This document shows, piece after piece, positions 10,667 to 23,485 of a DNA stretch of 64,000 nucleotides (its first letter is position 1; each line of letters begins with the position of its first letter). A program made the position numbers and the translations under genes. The notes below the pieces were generated by a model, which saw only the letters and a program-made list of their open reading frames with translations, ran no database searches and had not been told where the DNA came from. This DNA comes from Cymodocea nodosa (lineage: Eukaryota; Streptophyta; Magnoliopsida; Alismatales; Cymodoceaceae): assembly GCA_036874045.1 (NCBI GenBank), contig CM072344.1, positions 8,280,501 through 8,344,500 of the forward strand. The letters run 5' to 3'.

Positions 10667-11146
10667 ATGATGACAAAACCATATTAAATCAATTATGAAA
10701 TATGTTTAACTCAACAAAGCACCTTCGTTGGGTTAACTTTTAATTCAACAAACTTGTTTGTTGACTTAAGTTCACTTAAGCTTATTTCTATTGTTTGTGT
10801 AAATTTTACCTCTCAGAACTAAAACTCTTAGATGACAATAATTATATAAGTATCAGTTTTCTAATTATCATCTGTCAGATTACAATAACCATTCAATAGC
10901 ATCTCCTTTTATAATATATATATGCAATTAAGATCATAATCATCTTTTTATAATATTTCTCCCCCTTTTTGTCATTAATCAAAAAGATAATTACAGCGAA
11001 TATATATACATATATAAGAGAATAACAACAACAATTTCTATAAACAAGAATAATAATTGAACACATTTACAGAAAAATGTATTATTCAATGAATCAAACA
11101 AGTAATACAAACATTACATTTTGTATTCAGAAACAAACAAAAACAG
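10667..11146 (-). other. Element B 3' untranslated region
   Basis: AT-rich and noncoding; includes the second PPT-like tract (about 10959-10970). I see nothing else in it. Confidence 0.6.
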
Positions 11147-13439
11147 TTATCGACCCCTCCTAAGTATATCACTTATAGTATTACATATTTTATCTCCTAG
11201 ATGCCTAATATCATTTCTGATGTCGTTAAGCACTACATCTAAGTCAGGAGGTAGCTGGGTTTGCTGTTCTGCTTAAACTGAATAACTTTGTTGTTGTTGT
11301 TGTATATGGTCTATATCAGGTTGTTGTTGTTGTTGTCGTTGAGGTTTATGCATGGCCTGGAATTTTTGCAAATCTTTGACAATAAATGCTCTCATGCCTT
11401 TAGTTTCAGAGGGCCAGTCAGATAAAGTCAATTGGCTTGCAAGGATTCTACATACAGCATCACCATAAAATAACTTTGAACTCATATGCTGTAGTTGAGA
11501 CATAAAAACATCAAACCAATTTATTTGAATTCTATTCAGCAGGCCATAAGTTGCATATAAACAGCTTCTGTTGACTTCCAAATTATGTCCAACTCTTTGA
11601 AATAAATTTGCATGTAATATATTTGCAATAAACCTTGGCTCTGCATTCAGATTTTCCATTAATCTCATTTCAGAATATACATCTGGAATTTTTGATAAAG
11701 ATTGAATGTTCCATTCCAGTTGTCTTATCATGTCAAATCTGTTGGTAACAACAACTCCTTCATTCTTTAATCCTAAAACTTCAAAAATTAACTCAGGAGA
11801 CAATAGAAACTCCTGTTCATTTATTTGAGTTTTTAGAAAATTTCCATTCTTGACCAGATTGCTATAAAAAGCTACAATAAGCTCTGTGTATTGCTTCCAT
11901 TTCATTCCTACTGGCAAGAATTTAATGAGGCCTTGAAACTCAAACAGATCTCTTATTTCCATCAAATTTCTGAAATTTATTGGACGAGCATGCAGAATCT
12001 GGCATGTAATCAGATTATTGTATTTCTGCAATGCTTCTTCAAATCTAAAATGAATTGCATTACCTTGAATTTTTAATATTGTACACAAAGAAGGTGATAC
12101 CTGAAGCCGTGATTTAGAGTTTAATTCATCTTCAGGAACCTCTTCTTCAAAATGAATGTCATGTTGTTCCTCTTCCAAAATATTATCTTGAAGCTGCTTA
12201 GGTAAGCTTGATTCTTCAGCTTCAACAGTGTTAGGAACATTGTCAATATGCTCAACATTCATCTTTTCAGTCTCTATAGAATGTTCAGAGTTCAATTTTT
12301 CCACAAATTCTACAGCCGGTGTATCTGTCTGTAATTGTTCATTTTGTTCAACAAATAATTCCATTGATTCATGCTGTGAATTCTCAGACTCTGCTTCTAT
12401 AGATTCTGTAGAAGGCTAGTTAACTTTTAGCTCTTTTGAAGTCTTAACAATTTTCAATATCTGCTACTCCAGACAATTCAGCCTGTGAACTAGTTAATGC
12501 TTAAACATTGTCAATTATATCTGCAATAACTTGTTTAATGTCAAGTGCTTGATGCTCTGATTTATCAATATCTGCATCATCAGGACTTGTACTAATAGAA
12601 AATCCTGAGTTCATATTTGACTTGTATTTCTTCTCAAGCTTTCTAGCAAGGAAAAATAAAGTCTCATTATCTTCATCAGTTTTAGTATGCTTAGAACTGA
12701 TGAGTTTATTAGATGCACAATAAGGTACAATGTCTAGACATACATTGTCCATTGGAAATAAATTTTCATCTGATTTTCCTTTTTCAATAGACTTTGTTTC
12801 CTTAGACATAATTTTTCTAACTTTCCTTCTTCTATAACATTTCTATTTCTCCTTTTCAAGTATTGCTGTTTTCTTTTCAAATTGCTCCATAAAATTTTTT
12901 TTCTTTAATTCTTCGAAGGCACTTTCTATTGCAAGGGCCTTTCGAAGACTGTCAACTTTTGTTTTGTCTAGAACAATATCTGATTCTACTTGTTTTGAAT
13001 AAAAAGGAGTAGGGATAGCTAATTCATGTTCTTCCTCAAATGCATATAGTCTTGTACCGTTTATAGGAGTTTGAGGAGTTCTATTTGATGAACCTACACC
13101 TTGTTCCTAATATTTTGCATACTGTTCCAAAAATGCAATCTCAGCACATTTCATTCTGTATTCTCTATCAAATTTACTACAAATACCCATGTATGTAATA
13201 TTTGCATCAGTATGTTGAAGTTCTTGTCTAACTTCATTTAGTATACCTTCAGGAAAGAAGTAATCTTTATAAATTTCAGCTAACCTTCTATCCACTCGAA
13301 GTATTTTCTTGAACCAAGTACGTGGAACTTCATCATTCTCTATTTCTTTTCCTTTTGCATGTCTTCTACTTTTGCCTTTTCCTCTGCCACGACCTTTGTA
13401 GAACCTGGAGACCATCGTCGTAGGTTGTAACAACAACAA
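11147..13439 (-). pseudogene. Element B ORF2
   Basis: Starts MLLLQPTTMVSRFYKGRGRG at 13439. Open pieces: 13439-13107 (N-terminus, with FFPEGILNEVRQELQH), 12809-12501 (acidic middle) and 12364-11273 (363 codons, C-terminal domain). Visible lesions: L-to-stop at 13107, K-stop-K near 12844, a stop at 12501, a one-base insertion near 12451 that shifts the frame, a Gln-to-stop at about 12418, and CAA-to-TAA at 11273. The insertion near 12451 is shared with element G but absent in F, A1 and D. Downstream of the 11273 stop the frame continues to a C-terminus ending ILRRGR. The C-terminal domain (LIVAFYSNLVKNGNF, LGLKNEG, LHANLFQRVGHN, CLYATYGLLNRIQINWFDVF) is the best preserved part. Poly-Gln follows. 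Confidence 0.8.
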
Positions 13440-14998
13440 GCGGGAAAGATTTTCTTGACAAAGTTTACAAATAACCTAAGTCCCCGTGTAATAAGTGTTT
13501 AAATAGGGTTTTTAGGCGTATAACTCAACGTGAAGAGAAGTCGGGTTTAGAAATTAAATAAATATTGAATAAAGTTTATTCAATCAAGGTACCCGAAATA
13601 TTCAAGTATAACTCGTTGAGTTAACCAACCTAACGAGTAATACGCTGTTTAGAGGCAGTTTTACACGTTACCTTATCTAAGATAACGTCTAGTTAGTACA
13701 CAACAATTTTTGGATGCTTCCAACTGAAACGTTCCGAAAACAACACACATGCTAAACTTAACATTATCTTGAGAACATTGTAAACTATTTGAACATTTTG
13801 TCCTTTGAATCTAAAATAGTTTATTTGTCTTTTTAAATTATTTCATCAAGATTTTAAGAGGACATTAATTTAGATTAACTAAGATTTGTATTCTAAATTA
13901 TATTAATCTATTTTCGACATTGTTAATCCTCCCCCTACAAATATACTTCAAATATATTTAATCAAAATACAAAATATACTTGTAGTGACAATAGATGTTA
14001 TGTATAACTATACTTTTACATTTTCTTTTCAGAGACTTCTATTATCCTAACATCATCAAAAATGATTTCCAGAATCAATTCCTACTGTATATGAATCAAA
14101 ACACAACTTTGAACTCAATTCGATTAATTCAAGGAGAATAAAATAATGTATCTCAAATAAACGTTTTCAAAAGTACTAATGTTGATTCAATAAATCAGTA
14201 GTCATATTGGTATAAACTATATGCGATTCAAAGATATCTGTAATTAATAAAACAACTTTTTCTTTTCAAAAAAGTAAATATTAATAATTTTCTTTAAAAG
14301 TTAGTTTGAAAAGCTTGAATCATACAAGAGCTTTCTAATGTACCTATGTAATGAGCTTTTAGTCAACAATCCCAGATCTGATCAGGACCTTAGGTTGCCA
14401 GATTTAAACAATCCTTTTTCAGGACAACAATCCTTACATACCTATCTGCTCAAGTACAAAAGGCTCGTGATCAAACTGATCAATAAACTCTCAAAGATTT
14501 TTACGTTGTAAGCACTTTTCATTTTAAGCACAGTATATATGTATTCCATTAATACAGATGCAATAAAACACAAATCTCATACAATTTTTACTTCTATGAT
14601 TGTACTGAGAATATGAATCAGTTTCAATAAGCTTATACTTTTGATTAATAGTTTAAAATGAGTTACATATAACTTATTCTACAATTTTAATCAATTAAGT
14701 CAAATTTATGCATGATCTATGCATTTTCCATGATTCAAAGAAAACATTTAATCAAAATTTCAGAATGTCAGAAGTATTTAATGTTTTTCATTTACATTTC
14801 CACTTAAAATCATAAAAACCATTAAAATTGATAAACTACTTAAAATCAATAAGATACTATTATAATTTTACAATAAATACGTAGTATCTTAAGCAGCAGT
14901 TTAGATATTACTTTAGATATTTATAATAAGTATATAATATCTATGAGGTGAACAACATCATCAATAATATTTATCTTTTTATGTGGAGTTTAAGCATT
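13440..14998 (-). other. Element B pol-ORF2 spacer
   Basis: Noncoding. TATTTAAAC at 13497-13505, then ataactcaacgtg and actcgttgagttaac words further upstream on the element strand (about 13520-13640), and a purine tract near 13929-13938. Same arrangement as in F, A1, D and G. Confidence 0.65.
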
Positions 14999-16057
14999 TT
15001 ACACATCACATAGCCTACAAATACCTAAATTTAATCTAATGTTGCAGAATGTATTTTCGTTTAGAGGTTTTGTAAATATATCAACTAATTGATTTTTACT
15101 AGACACAAATTCTAATTTAATTTTTCCTTTAATTACGTTATCTCTTAGAAAATGATGTCTAACCTCTATATGCTTTGCTCTTGAATGTAATATAGGATTT
15201 TTGGAAAGATTTATTGCAGAACTACTGTCACAATAAATCTCAGTTGTATCATAAGATAATCCAAAATCTTCTAAAGTTTGCCTTATCCATAGAATCTGAG
15301 TGCAACACAGTGCAGCATCAACATATTTAGCTTCTGTAGTAGAAAGTGCTACACAGTTTTGCTTTTTACTAAACCATGACACCACTTATTTCCCAATAAT
15401 TGACATGTGCCACTGGTACTCTTTCTATCAGATTTAGATCCTACATAATCAACATTAGTATATCCTATAAGATCTATTGAACTATCCTTAGAATAATACA
15501 GTCTGAAATTTTTAGTTCCTTGTATATATCTAAATATTCTTTTAATTGCAATTAAGTGTGATTCCTTAGGATTAGATTGAAGTCTAGCACAAACACACAC
15601 AACAAACATAATATCAGGTCTACTAGCAGTCAAATAAAGTAAAGAACCAATCATACTTCTGTATTTTCTTTGATCTATAGATTTTCCTATGTCATCAATA
15701 TCTAACTTTAAAGTAGTACTCATAGGAGTTCCTCGAATCCTTGTGTCATTAAAATTAAATTCCTTAAGCATTTCATCTGCATATTTTTCCTGATTTAAAA
15801 ATATACCTTTATCCATTTATGACACTCAGCAAATTAAAACCTAGGTTTTCTACAAATAGTACATTCGAAATAACACAAGTAGGAGTTATTTGAACATTGC
15901 CCATACCTATGATTTTATCTTTGCTTTTGTTTCCAAATGTTACACTTCCTTTCATGGTATTTGTAAAATTTTGTAATAGACTTTTTTGTCCGGTCATGTG
16001 ACTTGACACTCCACTGTCCAAGATCCATTTTGATGTTGTTTCCTCCTGCAACACAAA
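14999..16057 (-). pseudogene. Element B pol remnant: protease fused to RT C-terminus and RNase H
   Basis: Minus strand: protease WILDSGVSSHMTGQ (Ala of the usual DSGAS is Val), VTFGNKSKDKIIGMGNVQ, then LGFNLLSV. Near 15817-15820 this joins out of frame to MDKGIFLNQEKYADEM of the RT C-terminal part. The integrase (zinc finger and DDE core) and the RT catalytic part (YVDD) are therefore missing. The rest (SRPDIMFVVCVCARLQSNP, VDYVGSKSDRKSTSGT, FTKPLN, CRLCDV) is RT end and RNase H with a one-base shift near 15375-15385. The stop is at 14999. Confidence 0.85.
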
Positions 16058-18308
16058 TTAAGAAGAACTTTTTCTTGGTACCCAATGTTGTTGAGGACCA
16101 AGTTCATTAAACGCATATTTCTTCTTTTTGTTTAAAAATAGTTTAAGATTATCATTTATATTCTTATTAGTTGTAAGTACTATTGATTTATCATTAGCTT
16201 CATACTCACATATAGCATTATTGCTTTTACAATCATTCTTTTTGTTTTCAGATGTAGTATAATCAAGACCAAATAGATTTTTATCAGATGTTAATTTAGT
16301 TTGGTCATACTTATACATTTCAGTAAGTTCATACCAAGATTTTGTACTTGTATTAACACTTTTCGTACATACAAAATCTTTTTCTACACAAGAATTTTTT
16401 TGTTTTATCACATGCAGAATGAGTAATTGGTCTAATATCAGTGTATTGAATTACATGCTCAGGTTTCTGAATTTTCAGTTTACTACAATTGTCTGAAATT
16501 TTAGAAACTGAATTTCCAGAACAAGAAACAAGATTTTTAGAAACATTTATAGTCATGTTAGAAGTACAATTTGACAAATCACATTGATTTATATTATTAC
16601 TGCATGATTCATCCCTTGAAGTACCTACTTCTACATATTTATTACCTTGTTTCATCATAAAAGGAATTTTAGTCTTAAATTTACTTGAACTGCAACTAAT
16701 AAATCCTTTATTGGCTTGAGATTCAGGATATTCAAGATAATCAAATCCTAAGCCAAATTTATAAGACACCGTAGGGGTACTAGTTAGTTTGTCTAACTTA
16801 GTTTGACTTAAATTCCATTTCTCAAAGGTAGAATTTAAATCTTGCTCTCTCAGTTTTAATTTATCTATCTCTAATTCAAGTTCATTTATATTGTTTCTCA
16901 ACATTTCATTTTCAGATTCTATCTTTAATTTTTTAGCATTTATATTCTGTATTTGTTCATTCAAGATACATTCATTAAATCTAAATTTTTGCAAATCTCT
17001 AGCATGATTTTCATTATCACATTTAAACTTTTCTAAAGTAGTAGACAGGAAACAATTTTCTTCTTCCATAATGGATGAAGATTTTCTAATATTCTTATTT
17101 TCTAGTTTACATACTTTAAGTTTTTGTAATAATGCATGATAAGCACCTAATAATTCATCAAAGTGTAAATCTGAATGACTTTCAGGATCAGATATTACCT
17201 CAGACTCATCTACCATGAAGCACACATGAGCAACGTCTTCTAACTCTTGTTCTCCTTCTGAATGTGAAGATTTTGATGCTGATTCCTCAGATTCAGACTC
17301 TCCAGACGTGTCATCCCAAGTGACCTTCAAAGCCTTTTTCTTGTAAAACTTTTTCTGAGTTTTCTAAGCCGTCTTCTTCTGATTTGTCCTACTTTGCTTT
17401 TCATTTTTCCTCATAGGACAATCTGGAGAAAGATGTCCAGGTTTCTTATAGTTGTAACATACATACTTTCTGGATAAAGAATTCTTGTCATTCAATGATT
17501 TTGACGTTGAGGGATTATCATTTTTGTTCCTTTGCTGTTTCCTAGCTTTCCATGCTTTCATGAATTTCCTAGTCAGCAAAATCAAATCCTCGTTAGAATC
17601 AATAGATATATCAGAATCTGAATTAATTTTGAAGGCTATTTCTTTCTTCATTTTTAGTTTATTGTGACTCAGTGATTCATTTAATTGAACTTCATAAGCT
17701 GTTAAATTTCCTATAAGTTCATTCATAGTATAAACATTTAAATCTCGTGATTCCTCAATTGATGTTACTTTCTAAGACCATTTAGAACTTAGGGATCTGA
17801 GAATTTTCCTCACCAAATCCTTCTGTTCAAAATTCTTTCCTAAACATTTTAAAGAGTTTATGATATCAAGAAATCTGGAAAACATCTCAGAAATATTTTC
17901 GTCTTCATGCATCTTAAAGAGTTCATACTTATGAATCAACATGTTTATTTTTGTCTCTTTAACTTGAGAAGTACCTTCATGTGAAACTTCTAATGCATGC
18001 CACACCTCATAAGCAGATTTATATGCCGACACTTTACTGAACTGTTCATAACTCAATGCACAAAATAAAATATTTAAGCCCTTAGCATTCAGAGTTTCAT
18101 TTTCATTTTCAGTAATTGTCCAAGTATTATAAGGAGTAGTTAACGGAGTATATGGTTTAGAAATCATGAACCACAATTTATGATCTATACTTTGAAGAAA
18201 AATAGTCATCCTATATTTCCAATATTCAAAATGTATTCCATAAAATAAAGGAGGACGATTAAGATTTTGGCCTTCATATAAAGAAAAATTACCATTTCCA
18301 ATAGCCAT
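16058..18308 (-). pseudogene. Element B gag
   Basis: Start MAIGNGNFSLYEGQNLNRPP at 18308, about 190 bp from the primer site. Capsid-like region: YWKYRMTIFLQSIDHKLW, MHEDENISEMFSRFLDIINS. Zinc knuckle near 17419-17460: CYNYKKPGHLSPDC, second Cys replaced by Tyr. Then acidic TWDDTSGESESEES and a long coiled coil (LEKFKCDNENHARDLQKFRF to IDKLKLREQDLN). C-terminus ends VPRKSSS with TAA at 16058. Internal stops: 17771 (SKWS-stop-KV, CAG to TAG) and near 17365 (A-stop-KTQ, CAG to TAG); a frame break lies near 16353-16411. Intact gag would build the particle and bind RNA. Confidence 0.85.
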
Positions 18309-18495
18309 TTTACCTTAGATTTTTCAACCTATTTGATTTTAAACAGTCTAAAAACTTTAAAACAACTTGAGCATTAAATCAAGAAAGTTAAATGTATGCT
18401 CAGATATTAATTTCAGTTTAAAAACAAGGAAGGTAGAATAAGCAATGATATTAAATAAGTTGGTATCGATTTTATATCAAAGATTATTAACCAAA
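18309..18495 (-). other. Element B leader
   Basis: Untranslated leader between primer site and gag start, AT-rich. Conserved in A1 (27902-28087) and A2 (30205-30390). Confidence 0.65.
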
Positions 18496-18506
18496 CTCTG
18501 ATACCA
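18496..18506 (-). promoter_or_regulatory. Primer binding site of element B (initiator Met tRNA)
   Basis: Minus strand TGGTATCAGAG, the standard plant copia site complementary to initiator Met tRNA 3' end, two bases from the 5' LTR. Confidence 0.92.
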
Positions 18507-18508
18507 CT

Positions 18509-20087
18509 TGTAGGATCGTATGGCTACACAAGAGGGGGGTGAATTGTGTATTTTTAATATTTTCTGAAATATAATTGAAACTTTAAAACTCAAAAACAAG
18601 TCGAGACATTGTTTTCGTAAAATCATTTTTATTCAAGGTTTCAATTACAATATACAATTCAATTCTCCTTAGAAATTGTAGATGCAATTATATTTCGATA
18701 CCATGTATCATCTAAACAATTTCATAACTACAAACAAAGAAAACTAATTTGCGGAATTTAAAACTTTTCTCCCTGTTTGAGATCTTTCTTCTTCTTCTTT
18801 TTCTTCTTCAGCAATTCTTTAGTGACGAATATCTTGTCTTTTCATGCTTCACTGAATTTGCTTTCTTCTGATACTTCAAATCTTCAGTGATGAAAATCAT
18901 ACCTTTTTATGCTTCACTGAACTTTCTTCCACTTGAGAGATTTTCCCGAAGAGGTGTTTTTGATCCTTGAAAAAGATTTTTCTTTTGGTGTGCAGGGATG
19001 GTTTGATCCTTGAAAAGATTTTTCTTTTTGTATGCAAGGATAAATTGATCAACGAGAATTCTATGCCTTTTATACTGTATCTTCATTTCATGCATATCCT
19101 TCACATTTAACCACTACTAGTTTTCCACTTCTCCACGTCTTTTCTTTTTCCTTCATCGAAACACACACGTTCTAACCCACGTTTATATTTTGAATTTTCT
19201 TTAATCATCAGTGTTGGATCTCTGAAAAATTTCCTGCAAAATAAGCTTTCTCATCCAAAAGTTTTTCATCAGTGTAATAAGAAGTCGTTACTTTATTGTT
19301 AACTAAACGAGTAACACAAGTATATATATAACTTAACGTTTCTAACTTAACGAGTTCCTCATGTGCCATTTCACGTGACAAGTACTGTAGCTAACTCAAC
19401 GAACTATGTCAGTGGCGTTATGCTATCTCAACGAACCATCTCCGTTGTGTTATGATAACTCAGTGAACCAGTAATAAACAAATGTTTTTATAATAAGAAT
19501 TTTACCACGTGCAAAAATAACAACTTAAGTTTATAACGCTAACCTAGCGTGCTGCCTTAGTGTTCAATATAGCAACTCAACGCGTTTAGTTATGTTAACT
19601 GAATGAGTTAAACATGTGCACCTCACGTGATACAATACAACATTCGTAACTTATAATTTCACCACGTGTGTAATACTAACTTAACGAGTTCATCTCTTCT
19701 TTTACTCACTAACTTAACGAGTTATCACGTGACATATTTTAACCTTTAAGCCTCTAACTTAACGAGTTCTCACGTGACCTCTATACAAACAAAACTCTAA
19801 CTTAACGAGTTGTCTAAACGTGCATTGTTCATGATACAGAAGATATAACATTAAAACATATCTTGTTTTTCAATAAAAACACACGTTAACTTAACCTTTA
19901 GCTAAATGAGAAACTAATGCAACGAAACGACTAGTTATTAACTTCAGATCCAATACAGACAAGTATTTATATCAGTAAGCTTTTTCTATATTAATTGATG
20001 ATTTTAATTCTTTTCACAAGCAATAGTAATTGAGCAAATATGATTATTTTCATTCAGCACACATCATCAAAACAAAAATACTCAACA
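18509..20087 (-). repeat. Element B 5' LTR (1579 bp)
   Basis: Pairs with 9084-10651 and has the same termini. The length difference comes partly from a longer ttcttcttct run near 18786-18812. TATA-like run at 19321-19330. Followed directly by the right copy of the TGTGT duplication. Confidence 0.92.
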
Positions 20088-20092
20088 TGTGT
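20088..20092. repeat. Target site duplication of element B, right copy (TGTGT)
   Basis: Matches 9079-9083; see the left copy. Confidence 0.85.
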
Positions 20093-21199
20093 GCAGGGAT
20101 AATTTGATCCTTGAAAAGATTTTTCGTTTTGTGTGCAAGGATAATTTGATCAACGAGAATTCTATGCCTTTTATATTGTATCTTCATTTCATGCATATCC
20201 TCCACATTTAATCACTACCAGTTTTCCACTTCTTCCCGTCTTTTCTTTTTCCTTCATCGAAATACACACGTTCTAACCCTCATTTACATTTTGAATTTTC
20301 TTTAATCATCAGTCTTGGATCTCTGAAAAATTTCCTGCAAAATAAACTTTCTCCTCCAAAATTTTTCATCAGTATAATAAGAAGTCGTTACCTTAATGTT
20401 AACTAAACGAGTAACATAAGTATATATATAACTTAACGTTTCTAACTTAACGAGTTCCTCATGTGCCAATTCACATGATTAGTACTATAGCTAACTCAAC
20501 GAACTAAGTCCGTAGTGTTACGCTAACTCAATGAACCATCTCCGTTGTGTAACGATAACTCAACGAACCAGTAATAAATAAATGTTTTTATCACAAGAAT
20601 TTTACCATGTGCAAAAAATAACAACTTATGTTTATAACGCTAACCTAACGCGTTGCCTTAGTGTTCAATATAGTAACTCAACGTGTTTAGTTATGTTAAC
20701 TTAAGGAGTTAAACATGTGCACTTCACGTGATACAATATAACATTCGTAACTTATAATTTCACCACGTGTATAACACTAACTTAACGAGTTTGCCTCTTC
20801 TTTTACTCACTAACTTAACGAGTTCTCACGTGACATATTTTAAACTTTAAGTCTCTAACTTAATGAGTTCTCATGTGACCTCTATACAAATAACACTCTA
20901 ACTTAATGAGTTGTCTTAACGTGCACTATACATGATACAGAAAATATAACTTTAAAATTATCATGCTTTTCAATAAAAAAACACACATTAACTTAACGTT
21001 TAGTTAAATGAGAAATTAATGCAACGAAACGACTAGTTATTAACTTAGCATAATTTCAGATCCAATACAGATAAGTATTTTTATCAATAAACTTTTTCCG
21101 TATTAATTGATGATTTTAATTTCTTTTCACAAGCAATAGTAATTGAGCAAATATGATTATTTTCATTTAGCACACATCATCAAAACAAAATACTCAACA
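20088..21199 (-). repeat. Split LTR fragment, right piece (3' LTR of A1)
   Basis: Continues the LTR interrupted by element B and ends tactcaaca at 21199, followed by the A1 PPT. It has two ccttgaaaagattttt-type units, LTR words AACTTAACGAG and TCACGTG, and a TATA-like run near 20422-20431. The U5-side terminus is missing because the fragment begins mid-LTR at 9056. Confidence 0.85.
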
Positions 21200-21214
21200 A
21201 TCTCCCCCTTTTTG
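21200..21214 (-). promoter_or_regulatory. Polypurine tract of element A1
   Basis: Minus strand CAAAAAGGGGGAGAT next to the LTR end at 21199. The second tract further in (about 21551-21562) is mutated to a CTCCTCC form on the plus strand. The rest of 21215-21741 is AT-rich and noncoding. Confidence 0.85.
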
Positions 21215-21741
21215 ATAATGACAAAACCATATTAAATCAATTATGAAATATATTTAACTCAACAAAACACCTTTGTTGGGTTAACTTTTAATTCAACAAA
21301 CAAGTTTGTTGACTTAAGTTCACTTAAGCTTATTTCTATTGTTTGTGTAAATTTCACCTCTCAGAAATAAAACTTTCAGATGTCAATAATTATATAAGTA
21401 TCATTTCTCTACCTTTCATTATATAATTTAATAACCATATAATTTTCTTTCAAATTACATTATCATCTGTTAGATTACAATAACCATATAAATATCATCT
21501 CCCTTTATAATATATGCAATTTCAATCATAATCATCTTTTTATAATATTTCTCCTCCTTTTTGCCATTAATCAAAAAGATAATTACATAGAAAATATATA
21601 TAGTAAGGGATATATTTACAACAATGCTTTCTATAAACAATAATAAGAATAGAATGCATTTACAGAAACATTTATTGTTCAATGAATCAAACAATGAATA
21701 CAAACATTACATTTTGTATTCAGAAACAAGCAAACAGAAAG

Positions 21742-23485
21742 TTATTGATCTCTCCTAAGTATATGACTTATAGCATTACATATTTTATCTCCTAGATGCC
21801 TAATATTATTTCTGATGTCGTTAAGCACTACATCGAAGTCAAGAGGTAGCTGGGGTTGCTGCTCTACTTGAACTGAATAACTTCAAGATTTCCATTCTTG
21901 ACCAGATTGCTATAAAAAGCTACAATAAGCTCTATGTATTGTTTCCATTTCGTTCCAACTAGTAAGAATTGAATGAGTCCTTGATACTCAAATAGATCTC
22001 TTATTTCCATCAAATTTCTAAATTTTATTGGTCGAGCATGCAGAATCTGACATGTAATCAGATTATTATATTTTTGCAATGCTTCTTCAGATCTAAAATG
22101 AATTGAATTACCTTGAATTTCTAATATTGTACACACAGAAGGTGATACTTGAAGCCTTGATTTAGAGTTTAATTCATCTTTAGGAATCTCTTCTTCAAAA
22201 TGAATGTCATGTTGTTCCTCTATCAAAATATTATCTTGAAGTTGCTCAGGTAAGCTTGATTCTTCAACTTCAACAATGTAAGGAACATTGTCAATATGCT
22301 CAACATTCATCTGTTCAGTCTCTATAGAATGATCAGAGTTCAATGTTTCCATAAATTCGACAACTGGCGTATCTGTTTGTAGTTGTTCATTTTGTTCAAC
22401 AGATATTTCCATTAATACATGTTGTGAATTCTCAGACTCTACTTCCATAGATTCTGAAGAAGGCTAGTTAACGTTTAGCTCTTCTAGAGTCTTAACATTT
22501 TCAATATCTACTACTCCAGACAATTCAACCTGTGAACTAGTTACTACCTCAACATTGTCAATTATATTTGCAATAACTTGTTCAATGTTAGGTGCCTGAT
22601 GCTCTAATTTTTCAATTTCTACATCATTAGGACTTGAACTAATAGAAAAACTTGAGCTCATATTTGACTTGTATTTCTTCTCAAGTTTTCTAGCAAGAGA
22701 AAATAAAATCTCATTATCATCATCAGTTTTAGTATGCTCAGAACTGATGAGTTTATCAAATGCACAATAAGGTACAATGTCTAGACATACATTGTCCTTT
22801 GGAAATAAATTTTCGTCGGATTTTCCTTTTTCAATAGACTTTGTCTTTAAAGACATAATTTTTTTGATTTTCCTTCTAATATAAAATTTATGTTTCTCCT
22901 CTTCAAGTATTGCTATTTTCTTTTCAAATTGCTCCATAAAAGTTTTTTGCTTTCATTCTTCAAAAGCACTTTCTATAGCTATAGCCTTTCTAAGATTGTC
23001 AACTTTTCTTTTATCTACAACAATATGTGATTCTACTTGTTTTGAATATAAAGGAGTAGGGAAAGTTGATTCATGCTCTTCCTCAAATGCATGTAGTCTT
23101 GTACCATTTATTGGTATTTGAGGAGTTCTAGTTGAAGTACCTACACCTTTTCCAAATATTTTGCATACAGCTCGAGAAATGCAATCTCAGCACATTTCAT
23201 TCTGTATTCTCTATCATATTTACTACGAATACCTATGTATGTAATATTTGCATCAGTATGTTGAAGTTCTTGTCTAACTTCATCTAATATACCCTAAGGA
23301 AAGAAGTAATCTCTATAAATTTCTACTAACATTTTGTCCACTCGAAATATTTTCTTGAACCAAGTGCGTGGAACTTCATCATTTTTTATTTCTTTTCCTT
23401 TTGCATCTCCTTTGCTTTTGCCTTTTCCTCTGCCACGACCTTTGTAGAACTTGGAGACCATCGTCATAGGTTGTAACAGCAACAA
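21742..23485 (-). pseudogene. Element A1 ORF2 (internally deleted)
   Basis: Start MLLLQPMTMVSKFYKGRGRG at 23485. Pieces: 23485-23294 (basic N-terminus), 22937-22464 (acidic middle) and 22448-21864. At about 21885-21892 the conserved C-terminal domain stops after FYSNLVKNGN and joins the tail region near the Gln-rich end, so LGLKNEG, the LHANLF segment and the poly-Gln are gone. At the frame-shift site shared by B and G this copy is intact. A stop at 22464 and others interrupt it. Confidence 0.78.

Larger units (their letters stand above)
9084..20087 (-). mobile_element. Element B: end-to-end Sirevirus-like element with pol deletion
   Basis: The only element in the window with both LTRs, primer site, PPT and a 5-bp target duplication. 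It is nested inside an older LTR. Order on the minus strand: 5' LTR 20087-18509, primer site, gag 18308-16058, pol remnant 16057-14999, spacer, ORF2 13439-11147, PPT 10666-10652, 3' LTR 10651-9084. Integrase and the N-terminal RT are deleted at about 15817-15820, and gag and ORF2 carry stops. The two LTRs look very similar by eye, which suggests the youngest complete insertion here. It is probably a non-autonomous copy, unless the pol deletion happened after insertion. Confidence 0.93.

Noticed and set aside
15817-15820. Pol join in B as an assembly error
   Set aside because: Both sides continue normally and similar but distinct joins occur in A1 and C, so a real deletion is more likely; long reads would settle it.
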